From Balneola sp. (GTDB lineage: Bacteria > Bacteroidota > Rhodothermia > Balneolales > Balneolaceae), in assembly GCA_002696035.1 (NCBI GenBank), contig NZQV01000007.1:1-64000 (forward strand): 64,000 bases of DNA, written 5' to 3'. The notes beneath the pieces were generated by a model. It saw only the letters and a program-made list of their open reading frames with translations. It was not told where the DNA came from and made no database searches. The position numbers and the translations under genes are program-made. Below, one piece after another: positions 23,166 through 32,849 of this stretch; positions within the stretch are counted from its first letter, which is position 1; each line of letters opens with the position of its first letter.

Positions 23166-25562
23166 ATGTTGGTCCAAAAGTTTATGAAACCGATGTCCGC
23201 TAATATCTCAAAAGTTACTAAAAGACATGTACTTGCAGCTTTTAATTCGATTCCTGAAGCTATCTTTTACGCTAATAAAGACCGTAAGATCATTTCAGTA
23301 AATGTAGCTTTTTCGGAGATCTTCGGGTACGCACCAAAAGAACTTTTAGGGGTTGAAACATCAGTGCTTTATGCATCAAAAGATGATTTCGTACTTACCG
23401 GAAAGAAGACCTTCAATGCGTCTTCAAAAATAGAATCCATATTGTATGAAGTAGATTATAAAAGAAAGAATGGAGAAGTATTTGCAGGTGAAACCATTGG
23501 AAGTGTGGTCAAAGATGATGAAGGCCAAACGATCGGTTATCTTGGAATTATCAGAGACTTGACTGAAGAAAAAAAGAGAGGACAGAAAGTTGAGTTGTTG
23601 ACCAAAAGATTAAATCTGCTGGCAACTATTGTGACCGGAGAAGGCTTGGATTTTAACGAAAAGATCAAACAAGCCATTGCCCTTACAACTGAACTCCTTG
23701 AGTTCGAGATTGGGATAGTAAGTGAGATCAGGGATGGAATGTATACAGTAAGGCATTATTATCCGGAGTCGGCCGATCTGGAAAAGGGGATGCAATTTGA
23801 ATTGAGAGAAACCTATTGTAGCATCACTCTGAATGCCGATGATATTGTGGCGATAGATGAGATGCATACGTCAGATCACAGCAAACATCCCTGCTATGAG
23901 AAGTTCAAGTTGGAAAGCTATCTCGGCGTGCAACTGGAAGTGGGAGGAGAAGTTATTGGAACCATCAATTTTTCAAGTTCTATACCCAGAACCGAGCCGA
24001 TCTCCCAGGCAGATAAGGATACAGTAAGGTTGTTGGCAAAATGGATCAGCTCAGAATACGAGGCTCAGGAATATCAAAAGCAGTTGGAAGAAAGCAGAAA
24101 CAAATATCGGCTTATTTCTCATAATACAGCAGATATGATCTGTTTGCATTCTCCGGATGGGGTTTATGAATTCGTTTCCCCTTCCGTGGAAAAGATTTTG
24201 GGATATACGCCTGATGAGCTCATTGGTAAAACTCCTTATTCATTTTTTCATCCCGACGATCTGAAACGGATACAGGAAGAATCCCATGAAAAAGCCTTGC
24301 AGGGAGATGCGGTTCAATTCATCCATTACAGAATAAAGCGTAAAGATGGTGACTACATCTGGTTCGAAACAGCTACGGAGCCTATTCTGGATGAAAAAGG
24401 TGAGATCAAAAATCTGCAGACTTCTTCAAGGGAGATCACAGAAAGAAAACGATTGGAGAATTTACTCAAAGACACCAACCGACTTGCTGAAGTGGGTGGG
24501 TGGGAGTTTCATACAAAGTCAGGGGATATTTTTTGGACTGATGAGGTCTATCGTATCCACGAACTCCCGATCGGGGAAGAGCCGGATCTGGAAGAGGCTA
24601 TCAATTTTTTCGCCAAAGAAGATCAGGAGATCATTAGTGAAGTTTTTAACAGGGCTCTTAAAACAGGCGAAGGGTATGATGTAGAACTGACCCTGATAAC
24701 AGCAAAAGGAAACCACAAATGGGTTCGAGCCATAGGAAAAGCTCAGGTGGATGAAAATGGAAATACATACAAGCTTTATGGGGTTTTTCAGGACCTGAGC
24801 ATGCGAAAGCTTATGGAAGACCAGCTTACCGAAAGGAATGAACAGCTTGAGAAATTATTGAATGCCACAAATGAGATAAATTCGATCATAGGGCATGATC
24901 TAAAATCACCTCTCAATACCATTTCCGGTTTTTCTGAATTAGGTCTTGATGAGCTTAGCGAGCAGGAGATAGATAAGGAAACTCTAAAAACATATCTCAA
25001 CCTTATCTTTACTTCAACCAAAGGAATGCAATATACCCTTGATGACTTACTGAAATGGTCCCGGCTTCAGATGGGAGATATGCAGGCTGATATCAGGGCC
25101 GTGAATCTTTATGATATCAAAGATAAACTGGAAAACCTGTTTGAGGCAAATCTCAGAAATAAGAGTATTGAGCTTCATTTTGATTTCGGATCGGTAAGAA
25201 GCATCTATACAGATTCTCAAATGATAAGCACCATTTTACGCAATCTTATTTCAAATGCGATAAAGTTCTCCAACGCCGGAGATAATATCTATATAAACTT
25301 GCAGGAATTTGACCAATACTGGCAGTTTGCAGTACAAGATGAGGGAGTAGGGATGCCAAAAGAAGTGAAAGAAAGACTCTTTTCCTCAACAGAACATCCG
25401 AGCGAACGTGGAACAAATCAGGAGAAGGGAACGGGATTAGGACTCCGTGTGACGGATAAATTGGTAGCGTTGCTATCGGGGCGAATTCAGGTAGAAAGTG
25501 AAAAAGGTGAGGGAACTACTTTTACGATAATGATCCCTAAGCCACAGAAGCCTTCAGCATAG
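23166..25562 (+). CDS. PAS/GAF sensor histidine kinase
   Basis: The 798-aa soluble sensor kinase has PAS1 (about 25-135), GAF (about 145-290), PAS2 (about 305-430), a third PAS/PAC (about 435-550), and HisKA with H577 (IIGHDLKSPLN). The HATPase_c domain shows N (RNLISNAIKFS), G1 (DEGVGMP) and G2 (KGTGLGL) boxes. No transmembrane helices and no adjacent response regulator are present, so the partner is elsewhere. It is not obviously part of the pectin operon, but it lies between two copies of a duplicated terminator. Confidence 0.9.
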   Translation: MLVQKFMKPMSANISKVTKRHVLAAFNSIPEAIFYANKDRKIISVNVAFSEIFGYAPKELLGVETSVLYASKDDFVLTGKKTFNASSKIESILYEVDYKRKNGEVFAGETIGSVVKDDEGQTIGYLGIIRDLTEEKKRGQKVELLTKRLNLLATIVTGEGLDFNEKIKQAIALTTELLEFEIGIVSEIRDGMYTVRHYYPESADLEKGMQFELRETYCSITLNADDIVAIDEMHTSDHSKHPCYEKFKLESYLGVQLEVGGEVIGTINFSSSIPRTEPISQADKDTVRLLAKWISSEYEAQEYQKQLEESRNKYRLISHNTADMICLHSPDGVYEFVSPSVEKILGYTPDELIGKTPYSFFHPDDLKRIQEESHEKALQGDAVQFIHYRIKRKDGDYIWFETATEPILDEKGEIKNLQTSSREITERKRLENLLKDTNRLAEVGGWEFHTKSGDIFWTDEVYRIHELPIGEEPDLEEAINFFAKEDQEIISEVFNRALKTGEGYDVELTLITAKGNHKWVRAIGKAQVDENGNTYKLYGVFQDLSMRKLMEDQLTERNEQLEKLLNATNEINSIIGHDLKSPLNTISGFSELGLDELSEQEIDKETLKTYLNLIFTSTKGMQYTLDDLLKWSRLQMGDMQADIRAVNLYDIKDKLENLFEANLRNKSIELHFDFGSVRSIYTDSQMISTILRNLISNAIKFSNAGDNIYINLQEFDQYWQFAVQDEGVGMPKEVKERLFSSTEHPSERGTNQEKGTGLGLRVTDKLVALLSGRIQVESEKGEGTTFTIMIPKPQKPSA

Positions 25563-25669
25563 TTTGTTAAGGCAATTTTAATATAGATCTGGATATACCT
25601 GAGCAGATAAGGGCAATCCACAGACCATAAGCTTATTTTTTATTGTTGGTTTTGAAAATATTTACTAGG

Positions 25670-25689
25670 TTACTTAACCGATTAAGTAA
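25670..25689. promoter_or_regulatory. Regulatory palindrome upstream of fbp
   Basis: TTACTTAACCGATTAAGTAA is a 20-bp palindrome with a 4-base centre, belonging to the TTAACCGGTTAA family. It lies about 150 bp before the fructose bisphosphatase gene, though the copy-B terminator stands between them. Confidence 0.55.
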
Positions 25690-25717
25690 AATAATTTGAT
25701 AATCATTTTTTAAGCTA

Positions 25718-25802
25718 TTAGCACCATCCAGAGCGTCTGAACTTTGTAATTGAGGCCTCGGGATGTGTGCTTTTTTTATGTTTAGAAGAGACTGTCAGAA
25801 AT
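25718..25802 (+). repeat. Duplicated terminator element, copy B
   Basis: An 85-bp stretch matches 22871-22955 at about nine of ten positions, including the T run and the following ATGTTTAGAAGAGA. The left stem arm carries a C-to-A change (CATCCAGAG), weakening the hairpin. It lies between the histidine kinase and fbp, 156 bp after the kinase stop. Confidence 0.7.
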
Positions 25803-25841
25803 GGTACAATACAGCATTACTATTAATTAAAGATTTATGAG

Positions 25842-26834
25842 ATGAAAGATTTGATCACACTTGAAGAGTACATTATTCAGGCACAGAATAAATTTCCCGG
25901 TGCCACCGGAGAGTTGTCACAATTGCTGAGAGATATTGGTTTGGCTGCTAAGATCATTTCCAGGGAAGTGAATAAAGCAGGGATCACCAACATCCTCGGA
26001 TACGAAGGATCAGAGAATGTGCATGGCGAAAACGTGAAGAAGCTCGATCTGTTCGCCAATGAGCAGCTCATTTCCGCTCTAAGCCGCTCAAATATCACTT
26101 GTATGGTGATATCGGAAGAAAATGAGGGAATTGTTCGCCTAAGCGGGGAAGCCGGCAAATACATCGTATACATGGATCCACTCGATGGCTCCTCAAATAT
26201 TGATGTAAGTGTATCCATCGGTAGTATTTTTTCGATCTACATGCGAGATGATAACAATAAGAAATTGAGCGAAGAAGAGGCTCTGAAGCCTGGAACAGAA
26301 CAAGTGGCTGCAGGATATGTCGTATATGGTTCAAGTACCGTGTTAGCTTACACAACTGGTATGGGCGTGCATCTATTCACTTTAGATCCCAGCCTCGGGG
26401 AATTCATTCTAAATGACAGCGATGTTAAGATTCCGGAATACGGCAATATTTACAGCGCAGATGAAGGAAGTTATAACTTCTGGGATCCGGGGCTAAAGAA
26501 GTATGTAAAATACTGCCAGGAAATTGACGCTGACACGCAAAGACCATATAAGGCTCGCTATATTGGCTGTATGGCGGCTGATGTACACCGAACACTTTTA
26601 CAGGGTGGGATATTTATGTATCCGGATAGCACCAAATATCCGAATGGGAAATTGCGCCTGATGTATGAGTGTAATCCGCTTAGTTTTATTATTGAGCAGG
26701 CAGGGGGCTTGGCAACCGATGGCAATCAACGTATCATGGAAATTCAACCTGCGTCACTTCATGAGTGTACGCCAATCTATATCGGCTCAAAGAATAACAT
26801 TGAGAAGTTTAAGGAGTTCTTTGTAGAGGAGTGA
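25842..26834 (+). CDS. fbp: Fructose-1,6-bisphosphatase class I
   Basis: The 330-aa enzyme hydrolyses fructose-1,6-bisphosphate in gluconeogenesis, needed when growing on uronates. Metal and phosphate motifs are visible: SEEN (about 89-92), MDPLDGSSNIDV (about 110-121) and the C-terminal GKLRLMYECNPLSFIIEQAGG region. Length is normal for the class. The ATG at 25842 is followed by a conserved LEEYI start region. A palindrome of the pectin-cluster type lies upstream and a bidirectional terminator follows. Confidence 0.93.
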   Translation: MKDLITLEEYIIQAQNKFPGATGELSQLLRDIGLAAKIISREVNKAGITNILGYEGSENVHGENVKKLDLFANEQLISALSRSNITCMVISEENEGIVRLSGEAGKYIVYMDPLDGSSNIDVSVSIGSIFSIYMRDDNNKKLSEEEALKPGTEQVAAGYVVYGSSTVLAYTTGMGVHLFTLDPSLGEFILNDSDVKIPEYGNIYSADEGSYNFWDPGLKKYVKYCQEIDADTQRPYKARYIGCMAADVHRTLLQGGIFMYPDSTKYPNGKLRLMYECNPLSFIIEQAGGLATDGNQRIMEIQPASLHECTPIYIGSKNNIEKFKEFFVEE

Positions 26835-26963
26835 TATGGTGATTTAGTGATATAGTGAGGGGTGATCTTTTCAGCCTTGAGTTATTGTATTGTAAAGCAT
26901 TTGTGCTAAATCTTAAGTTTCTGATCTTTCTATAATTACGTTCAAAAAATTTCTACCGGAAAT

Positions 26964-26996
26964 AAAAAAAGCCATCCAGATCGGATGGCTTTTTTT
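26964..26996. terminator. Bidirectional terminator
   Basis: GCCATCC (26971-26977) and GGATGGC (26983-26989) form a 7-bp stem flanked by seven A on the left and seven T on the right. It serves the converging fbp and TRAP transporter operons. Confidence 0.85.
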
Positions 26997-27024
26997 GATG
27001 ATATCAGATCTGAGATCCTTCGTA

Positions 27025-28320
27025 TCAGAATCCAAATACTCTTGGCAGCCACATGGTGATCTCGGGGAAATAAGTGATCAACATCAGTGCTACGATCATC
27101 GCTATAAAAAGCGGCATCAGTGGCTTTATGATCTTGACGATGGTGGTCTTGGCGACCCCAACACCCACAAATAATATGGTTCCAACGGGAGGAGTACAAA
27201 GTCCGATAGACAAGTTCAGGATCATGATGATTCCAAAGTGAATAGGGTCGATCCCGAGTTCTGTTACAATGGGAAGGAAAATAGGAGTGAAAATGAGAAC
27301 TGCCGGCGTCATGTCCATAAAAGTTCCCACGAAAAGCAGGATCACATTGATCAATAATAGAATGATGATCTTATTCTCGCTTACCGACAATAGAGCCGCA
27401 GTTACAGTTTGAGGAATCTCTTCAAAAGACATGACCCAAGACATTGCTATGGAGGTACCAATAAGCAACATCACAACGGATGTGGTCATCACCGAGTCAA
27501 AGAAAACTTTTGGAAGTTCCTTGAACGAGAGCTCCCTGTACATAAAGCCCAACACGAGCGTATATATCACCGCGATTGCTGAGGCTTCGGTTGCGGTGAA
27601 AATTCCAGCTATGATCCCACCAATTACGATCACCAGAAGGGAAAGTGCGGGTAGTGCGCGTAAGAAACTTGTCGATAATTCTTTAATATTGGTACGTTCA
27701 CCAACAGGGAATTTCTTCCATTTTGCCCAAACGGCAGCCACGGCCATCAGCATCAATCCCGTTAAAATTCCCGGCAAATATCCGGCGATAAACAAAGCTG
27801 CGATAGAGACTCCGCCACTAGCCAGGGAGTAAACGATCAGGATGTTTGAAGGCGGAATTAATAGTCCTGTTGTAGAGGACGTGATATTTACAGCAGCAGA
27901 AAATTCTCTGGAATAGCCTTCCTCTTCCATTTTTGGGCCTAATATTGAACCAATGGCAGATGCTGCAGCTACAGCTGAGCCTGCGATCGCACCAAACATC
28001 ATGGCTGCTACAATGTTAACATGGGCCAATCCGCCGGGCAGAGAGCCCATCATATCCTTTGCGAGTTTAATAAGCCTCTGGGCAAGCCCTCCTTTATTAA
28101 TAAGCTGTCCCGCTAATATGAAGAACGGAATAGCCAGGAGGGTAAAACTATCGAGGCCGGTGCCCATCCGCTGGGCAAGGGTCGTGAAGGCGGCGATGGA
28201 GTCGATACTCACTAAAAGTGTAAGTAACCCCGACAGGCCAATACTCCAGGCAATAGGTACCCCAATTCCGAGTAAGACTAAAAAACTTAAAACCAGTATC
28301 AGTACTTCTGTTAAAACCAT
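27025..28320 (-). CDS. dctM: TRAP transporter large permease DctM
   Basis: This 431-aa integral membrane protein has about 12 hydrophobic segments and a glycine-rich N-terminal GIGVPIAWSIG region. GSAVAAASAIGSILGPKMEEEGYSREF and the NLSIGLCTPPVGTILFVGVG motif are characteristic of DctM (IT superfamily). It is the last gene of the uronate operon, 17 bp after dctQ. The likely substrates are monomeric uronates or keto-deoxy sugars, inferred from context. Confidence 0.93.
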   Translation of the reverse strand: MVLTEVLILVLSFLVLLGIGVPIAWSIGLSGLLTLLVSIDSIAAFTTLAQRMGTGLDSFTLLAIPFFILAGQLINKGGLAQRLIKLAKDMMGSLPGGLAHVNIVAAMMFGAIAGSAVAAASAIGSILGPKMEEEGYSREFSAAVNITSSTTGLLIPPSNILIVYSLASGGVSIAALFIAGYLPGILTGLMLMAVAAVWAKWKKFPVGERTNIKELSTSFLRALPALSLLVIVIGGIIAGIFTATEASAIAVIYTLVLGFMYRELSFKELPKVFFDSVMTTSVVMLLIGTSIAMSWVMSFEEIPQTVTAALLSVSENKIIILLLINVILLFVGTFMDMTPAVLIFTPIFLPIVTELGIDPIHFGIIMILNLSIGLCTPPVGTILFVGVGVAKTTIVKIIKPLMPLFIAMIVALMLITYFPEITMWLPRVFGF

Positions 28321-28337
28321 GAGATCTGTTGCTTAGC

Positions 28338-28844
28338 TTAGTTGTTCGTTTCGTTTTCTGGTTTTGGCTGGGGATATAGGTCGGGGACATCGGCGTCCAT
28401 AACCTTCATATCCCTGATCTTATAATAGATAATGAGTATTCCGCTAAGTGGGAGGATGGAATACACATAATACATGGGAAGCTGCATAGCTGCTGAGGTT
28501 TGCCCAAGCGTGTATGTAATATATACGAGGCGACCTCCCCCAATTACGAGTACTGTTAAAGCAAAAAAGATGACCAGCAAATTGATAAAAATGGCCAGTC
28601 GGTATTTCTTTTTCCCTTTTAACTTACTTGGAAGAAGGTCGATGGCCAGATGCATTCTTTGTCCTGCAGCATAGGCTGCTCCCAATGTTCCGATCCAGAT
28701 CAACAGATAGCGAGCGAGTTCATCGGTAAATGAACTGGCATCTCCCAGCAAGTACCTTGAAATAACCTGCCAGCTTACACTGACAAGCATCAACGCCATT
28801 AATGAGGCTAAAAAATGTTCGAGAAAACGATCAAATTTCTTCAT
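28338..28844 (-). CDS. dctQ: TRAP transporter small permease DctQ
   Basis: The 168-aa membrane protein has four hydrophobic segments and the DctQ pattern (LMLVSVSWQVISRYLLG...SFTDELARYLLIWIGTLGAAYA). It joins DctM in the Na+-driven TRAP complex. Its start overlaps the dctP stop by 4 bp. Confidence 0.92.
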   Translation of the reverse strand: MKKFDRFLEHFLASLMALMLVSVSWQVISRYLLGDASSFTDELARYLLIWIGTLGAAYAAGQRMHLAIDLLPSKLKGKKKYRLAIFINLLVIFFALTVLVIGGGRLVYITYTLGQTSAAMQLPMYYVYSILPLSGILIIYYKIRDMKVMDADVPDLYPQPKPENETNN

Positions 28845-29851
28845 GATTCTTGCTTAGGGTTTGCATCTTTAATTCGTTGAATGAGGTTATAAAATTCAGG
28901 TTCCGATTCTTTGAATGAATCATAGATCGGTCTGGTCATTTCGATGAAGGGTTCTTTGTCGGGATAAATTACCTCTACTCCGGCTTCCTGAACAATTTCC
29001 ATTGCTTCTTCTTCAGCTTCAGCCCAAACCTGACGCTGGTAAGCCGCCGACGAATCTGCTGACTCCTGAACCCACTGTTGTTCTTGCTCGCTCAGATTAT
29101 TCCATTGCAATGTACTGATGAGCAGCAGATCGGGAAGCATTAAATGTTCATCCAGGCTATAATATTTGGCTACTTCATAATGCCTTGATGCAAGAAAGGA
29201 GGGAGGATTATTCTCTGCACCATCAACTACACCTTGCTGAAGGGCTGTGTACAATTCACCCCAAGAGATTGGAGTAGGTGAGCCGCCCAGCTCCCTCACC
29301 ATATTTACCGACATCTGACTTTCCATGACCCGTATCTTTTGCCCCTGAAGATCTTCAGGAGACTCAACCGGTTTATTTACGGTATAAAAACTACGGTAGC
29401 CGGCATCATAATAAGTAAGGCCCCGGAGCCAGTAATCTTCACCGGCGAGGAGCAATTCTCTTCCAATTTCACCATTTAAAACCTCCAGCACATGTTCATC
29501 ATTTTGAAATAAGTAAGGAAGACTGTAAACACGTAGTTCCGGAACGAAATTCTCAAGAGCTGCGGAAGATACTTTGGTCATCCCTATGCTTCCGATCTGT
29601 AACAACTCCAACGTTTCCCGCTCAGACCCTAATTGCTGGCTGGGGAAGATGACAATTTCGAGCTGTCCGTCAGATTTTTCACCTACCAGCTTCGCCATCC
29701 GCTCCATCCCAATATGAACGGGGTGACTGGTACTGAGTGCATGCGCCAGCCGAATGGTTTTTTTCTTTTTAGTGACGGCATCACCACAACCTGAAATCAA
29801 TAATACGATTGCAATTAGAGCTGCAAAAACTGATGTAAACGATCTATGCAT
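28841..29851 (-). CDS. dctP: TRAP transporter substrate-binding protein DctP
   Basis: The 336-aa lipoprotein begins MHRSFTSVFAALIAIVLLISGC, with a clear lipobox. The upstream in-frame extension to 29908 would put 19 hydrophilic residues ahead of the signal, so 29851 is chosen. The DctP fold is indicated by IRLAHALSTSHPVHIGMERMA near the N-terminus, QKIRVMESQMSVNMVRELGG and PISWGELYTALQQGVVDGAENN. It overlaps the end of kdgA by 8 bp. Confidence 0.9.
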   Translation of the reverse strand: MHRSFTSVFAALIAIVLLISGCGDAVTKKKKTIRLAHALSTSHPVHIGMERMAKLVGEKSDGQLEIVIFPSQQLGSERETLELLQIGSIGMTKVSSAALENFVPELRVYSLPYLFQNDEHVLEVLNGEIGRELLLAGEDYWLRGLTYYDAGYRSFYTVNKPVESPEDLQGQKIRVMESQMSVNMVRELGGSPTPISWGELYTALQQGVVDGAENNPPSFLASRHYEVAKYYSLDEHLMLPDLLLISTLQWNNLSEQEQQWVQESADSSAAYQRQVWAEAEEEAMEIVQEAGVEVIYPDKEPFIEMTRPIYDSFKESEPEFYNLIQRIKDANPKQES

Positions 29852-30515
29852 TTCTGATGTCCTTGATGAGTTCCAGTGTGTTTTTGACATGTTTTTCCAG
29901 TCCTTCAAAATCTTTGGTATTCAGGAATTCTTTGGTAACCAGCTTTGAGCCCATTCCCACACAAGTCACACCGGCATTGAACCAGCCTTCCAGGTTTTCT
30001 CGTTGAGCCGAAACTCCACCGGTTGGCATGATGCTGGTCCACGGGCAAGGCCCTTTAATGGCTTTCACAAATCCAGGGCCAAGCTGACTTCCAGGGAATA
30101 CTTTAATGATCTCAGCTCCCATTTCTTCTGCTGTGGCAATTTCGGTCAATGAGCCACAACCGGGCGACCACAACACCTTTCTACGATTACAAACAATGGC
30201 AATATCTTCGCGGTATACCGGAGTAACAACGAAATTAGCTCCCAGCTGCATGTATTGAGAAGCTGTTCCGGCATCGGTTACAGAACCTACGCCAAGGATC
30301 ATTTCCGGGAGTTCTTTCTCTGCAAACTTATTGAGTTCGCCGAATACTTCATGCGCATAATCACCACGGTTGGTGAACTCGAGAATGCGTGCGCCTCCGT
30401 TGTAGCAAGCGGTAAGCACTTCTTTACACGTTTCAATGTCTTTGTGGTAGAAGAGGGGAACCAATCCGGTTTCCTCCATTTTTGATGCTACCTGTATGCG
30501 GGAAAATCTTGCCAT
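29844..30515 (-). CDS. kdgA: KDPG aldolase
   Basis: The 223-aa class I aldolase splits 2-keto-3-deoxy-6-phosphogluconate to pyruvate and glyceraldehyde-3-phosphate. The catalytic Glu (ARILEFTNRG) and Schiff-base Lys region (EIIKVFPGSQLGPGF) are present, with PTGGVS near the phosphate site. It is the end point of both pectin branches. A 90-bp gap to uxuA contains a LacI-type palindrome, so it may have its own promoter. Confidence 0.92.
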   Translation of the reverse strand: MARFSRIQVASKMEETGLVPLFYHKDIETCKEVLTACYNGGARILEFTNRGDYAHEVFGELNKFAEKELPEMILGVGSVTDAGTASQYMQLGANFVVTPVYREDIAIVCNRRKVLWSPGCGSLTEIATAEEMGAEIIKVFPGSQLGPGFVKAIKGPCPWTSIMPTGGVSAQRENLEGWFNAGVTCVGMGSKLVTKEFLNTKDFEGLEKHVKNTLELIKDIRNA

Positions 30516-30590
30516 GTTATTGAGAAAATTTTAGTTGTTCTGTGTGAAAATTACTATTCAAAGAAAGTTAACAACCAGTTGAAACACAAC

Positions 30591-30604
30591 TGAAAACGCT
30601 TTCA
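30591..30604. promoter_or_regulatory. LacI-type operator upstream of kdgA
   Basis: TGAAAACGCTTTCA is a near-perfect palindrome with a central CG, the form bound by LacI/GalR regulators. It lies in the uxuA-kdgA gap. Confidence 0.6.
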
Positions 30605-30605
30605 A

Positions 30606-31772
30606 TTACAAATTAAAACGAAGTCCTTGTTCAAGTCCTCGAAGTTCACTTAAGCCCTTCATCCGGCCAATGCAGGAGTATCCGGGATTGGTTTCTTTTC
30701 CAATATCATCCAGCATTTTATGCCCGTGGTCGGGGCGTACCGGAATGACCTGATCTTCCCGAATTTTAGCTGAAGATAGAATTGCTTGCATAACACCTGC
30801 GATCTCGGAGTTTCCTCTGAGATGATCGTCTTCATAAAAGCTGCCATCATCTTCCCGCTTCACGCTCCGTAAATGGAGAAAGTGAATACGGTCAGCAAAT
30901 TCAGCAGCCATCTTGGGTAAATTGTTGTCGGCCCTAACGCCATAGGAACCGGTGCAAAATGTGATTCCATTATTGGCAGAATCAACATCTGAAAGCAGTC
31001 GCTTGATATCTTTTTGCTTGCTGACAACTCTGGGAAGTCCAAGAATGGGATAGGGAGGATCATCGGGATGAATGGCCATCAGCACATTGTGTTCTTCAGC
31101 GATAGGAATAACTTCCTGTAAAAAATGCTTTAGATTGGCTTCAAGCTCGGATGAACCAATATTTTTGTATTCGTTTAAGATCTTTTTGAATGCTTCTATG
31201 CTGTAGCCTTCATGTCCACCCGGCAGGCCCGCGATGATGGTGTCGGTCAGTTTATTTCGAGCTTCTTTATTGAGGCTTTCGTGGTAGTTCTTCGCTTTCT
31301 CAATTTGTTCATCCGTATAATCAGCTTCAGCATTATTTCGTCGCAGGATGTGCAAATCAAAAGTAGCAAAGGCTGTGGCATCAAATCTAAGAGCATAAGA
31401 GCCATTCCCAACCGGATATTCTAAATTCGTCCGGGTCCAATCCAGAATAGGCATAAAATTATAGCATATAGTGGTGATGTCACATAACGCGAGGTTCCGA
31501 ATGGTCTGACGGTAATTTTCGATGTACTGCTGGAAATCTCCGCTTCTCTTTTTGATATCTTCATGAACCGGAACGCTTTCCACCACCGACCATCTCAGAC
31601 CTGCCGCCTCTATTTCCCGCTTTCGCTTCTGGATCTCATCCACGCTCCAGACATCCCCAACCGGAATGTGATGTAAAGCCGTGACAATTCCGGTGGCTTC
31701 CGTTTGCCGGATGTCTTGCAAGGTCACAGGATCATCGGGACCGTACCAGCGCCAGGTATATTCTAATTTCAT
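30606..31772 (-). CDS. uxuA: Mannonate dehydratase
   Basis: The 388-aa enzyme dehydrates D-mannonate to 2-keto-3-deoxygluconate. UxuA signatures are the N-terminal TWRWYGPDDPVTLQDIRQ, GIVTALHHIPVGDVW, IHPDDPPYPILGLPRVVS and RPDHGHKM near the C-terminus, with conserved His and Asp metal ligands. It is located between kdgK and kdgA in the operon. Confidence 0.95.
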   Translation of the reverse strand: MKLEYTWRWYGPDDPVTLQDIRQTEATGIVTALHHIPVGDVWSVDEIQKRKREIEAAGLRWSVVESVPVHEDIKKRSGDFQQYIENYRQTIRNLALCDITTICYNFMPILDWTRTNLEYPVGNGSYALRFDATAFATFDLHILRRNNAEADYTDEQIEKAKNYHESLNKEARNKLTDTIIAGLPGGHEGYSIEAFKKILNEYKNIGSSELEANLKHFLQEVIPIAEEHNVLMAIHPDDPPYPILGLPRVVSKQKDIKRLLSDVDSANNGITFCTGSYGVRADNNLPKMAAEFADRIHFLHLRSVKREDDGSFYEDDHLRGNSEIAGVMQAILSSAKIREDQVIPVRPDHGHKMLDDIGKETNPGYSCIGRMKGLSELRGLEQGLRFNL

Positions 31773-31800
31773 AGTTATGTGTTTTGGGGATCAATACGCA

Positions 31801-32838
31801 TTAGCGGGAAACACGTCCTGAGGCATCTCCGCCCATTAGTTTTTCAACTTCATCAACGGTTACCAAGTTGGCATCGCCGTAAATGGTATGCTTGAGGCAT
31901 GATGCTGCTACAGCAAAATCCAGGGCTTTCTGATCGTCATCTTCATAAGTGAGCAATCCGTAGATCAATCCACCCATAAACGAATCACCGCCACCTACAC
32001 GATCCACAATATCTGTGATCTGATAGGTTCTTGTTTCCAGAAATTCATCGCCGTTGTACAATACTCCCGACCATGAATTATGAGAAGCACTAATGGAACC
32101 GCGCAGCGTTGTAATGATCTTTTTGGCACGCGGAAATCGCTCTTTCAGTTTCTTGCAAACAGACAAATAGGCCTGACTATCCATAGAGTCGCCCTGGGTG
32201 ATATCCACATTTTCAGGCTCGATGCCAAAGTGTTTTTCAGCATCCTCTTCATTCCCGAGGATCACATCACAGCCTTCTACTAGATCAGGCATGATCTCAC
32301 CGGGCTCTTTTCCATATTTCCAAAGTTTGGCTCGGTAGTTCAGGTCAGTTGAAACGGTTATACCCAATTCATTGGCCGCTTTGATGGCCTCAAGAGTAAC
32401 ATCCGCAGCGCCTTGCGAAAGGGCAGGGGTGATGCCGGTCCAGTGGAACCATTCAGCTCCGTTAAATACTTTTTCCCAGTCAATATCCCCTTTTTGGATG
32501 GTAGAAATAGCAGAATGCGCACGATCGTAAACGACCTTGCTTCCACGACTTACAGCACCGGTTTCAAGAAAATAGATTCCGAGGCGTTCACCCCCGCGAA
32601 TAATATGATTGGTTCCTACATTTCGCTTTCGCATTTCCATGAGCGCGCACTCACCGATGTCATTATTCGGAAGCCGGGTTACAAATTCTACGGGAATGCC
32701 ATAGTTGGCAAGCGAAACGGCCACATTCGATTCTCCGCCGCCATATACAACATCAAAGGAGTTTGCTTGTGAAAATCTCAAAAATCCGGGAGGAGATAAT
32801 CGTAACATGATCTCTCCAAATGTGACTACTTTCTTCAT
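31801..32838 (-). CDS. kdgK: 2-keto-3-deoxygluconate kinase (PfkB family)
   Basis: The 345-aa PfkB-type kinase phosphorylates 2-keto-3-deoxygluconate. The N-terminal VVTFGEIMLRLSPPG and GGGESNVAVSLANYG match sugar kinases of this class. The C-terminal VDRVGGGDSFMGGLIYGLL holds the catalytic Asp and anion hole. It starts 11 bp after the LacI gene and is followed by uxuA. Confidence 0.93.
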   Translation of the reverse strand: MKKVVTFGEIMLRLSPPGFLRFSQANSFDVVYGGGESNVAVSLANYGIPVEFVTRLPNNDIGECALMEMRKRNVGTNHIIRGGERLGIYFLETGAVSRGSKVVYDRAHSAISTIQKGDIDWEKVFNGAEWFHWTGITPALSQGAADVTLEAIKAANELGITVSTDLNYRAKLWKYGKEPGEIMPDLVEGCDVILGNEEDAEKHFGIEPENVDITQGDSMDSQAYLSVCKKLKERFPRAKKIITTLRGSISASHNSWSGVLYNGDEFLETRTYQITDIVDRVGGGDSFMGGLIYGLLTYEDDDQKALDFAVAASCLKHTIYGDANLVTVDEVEKLMGGDASGRVSR

Positions 32839-32849
32839 AATATTAAGGG

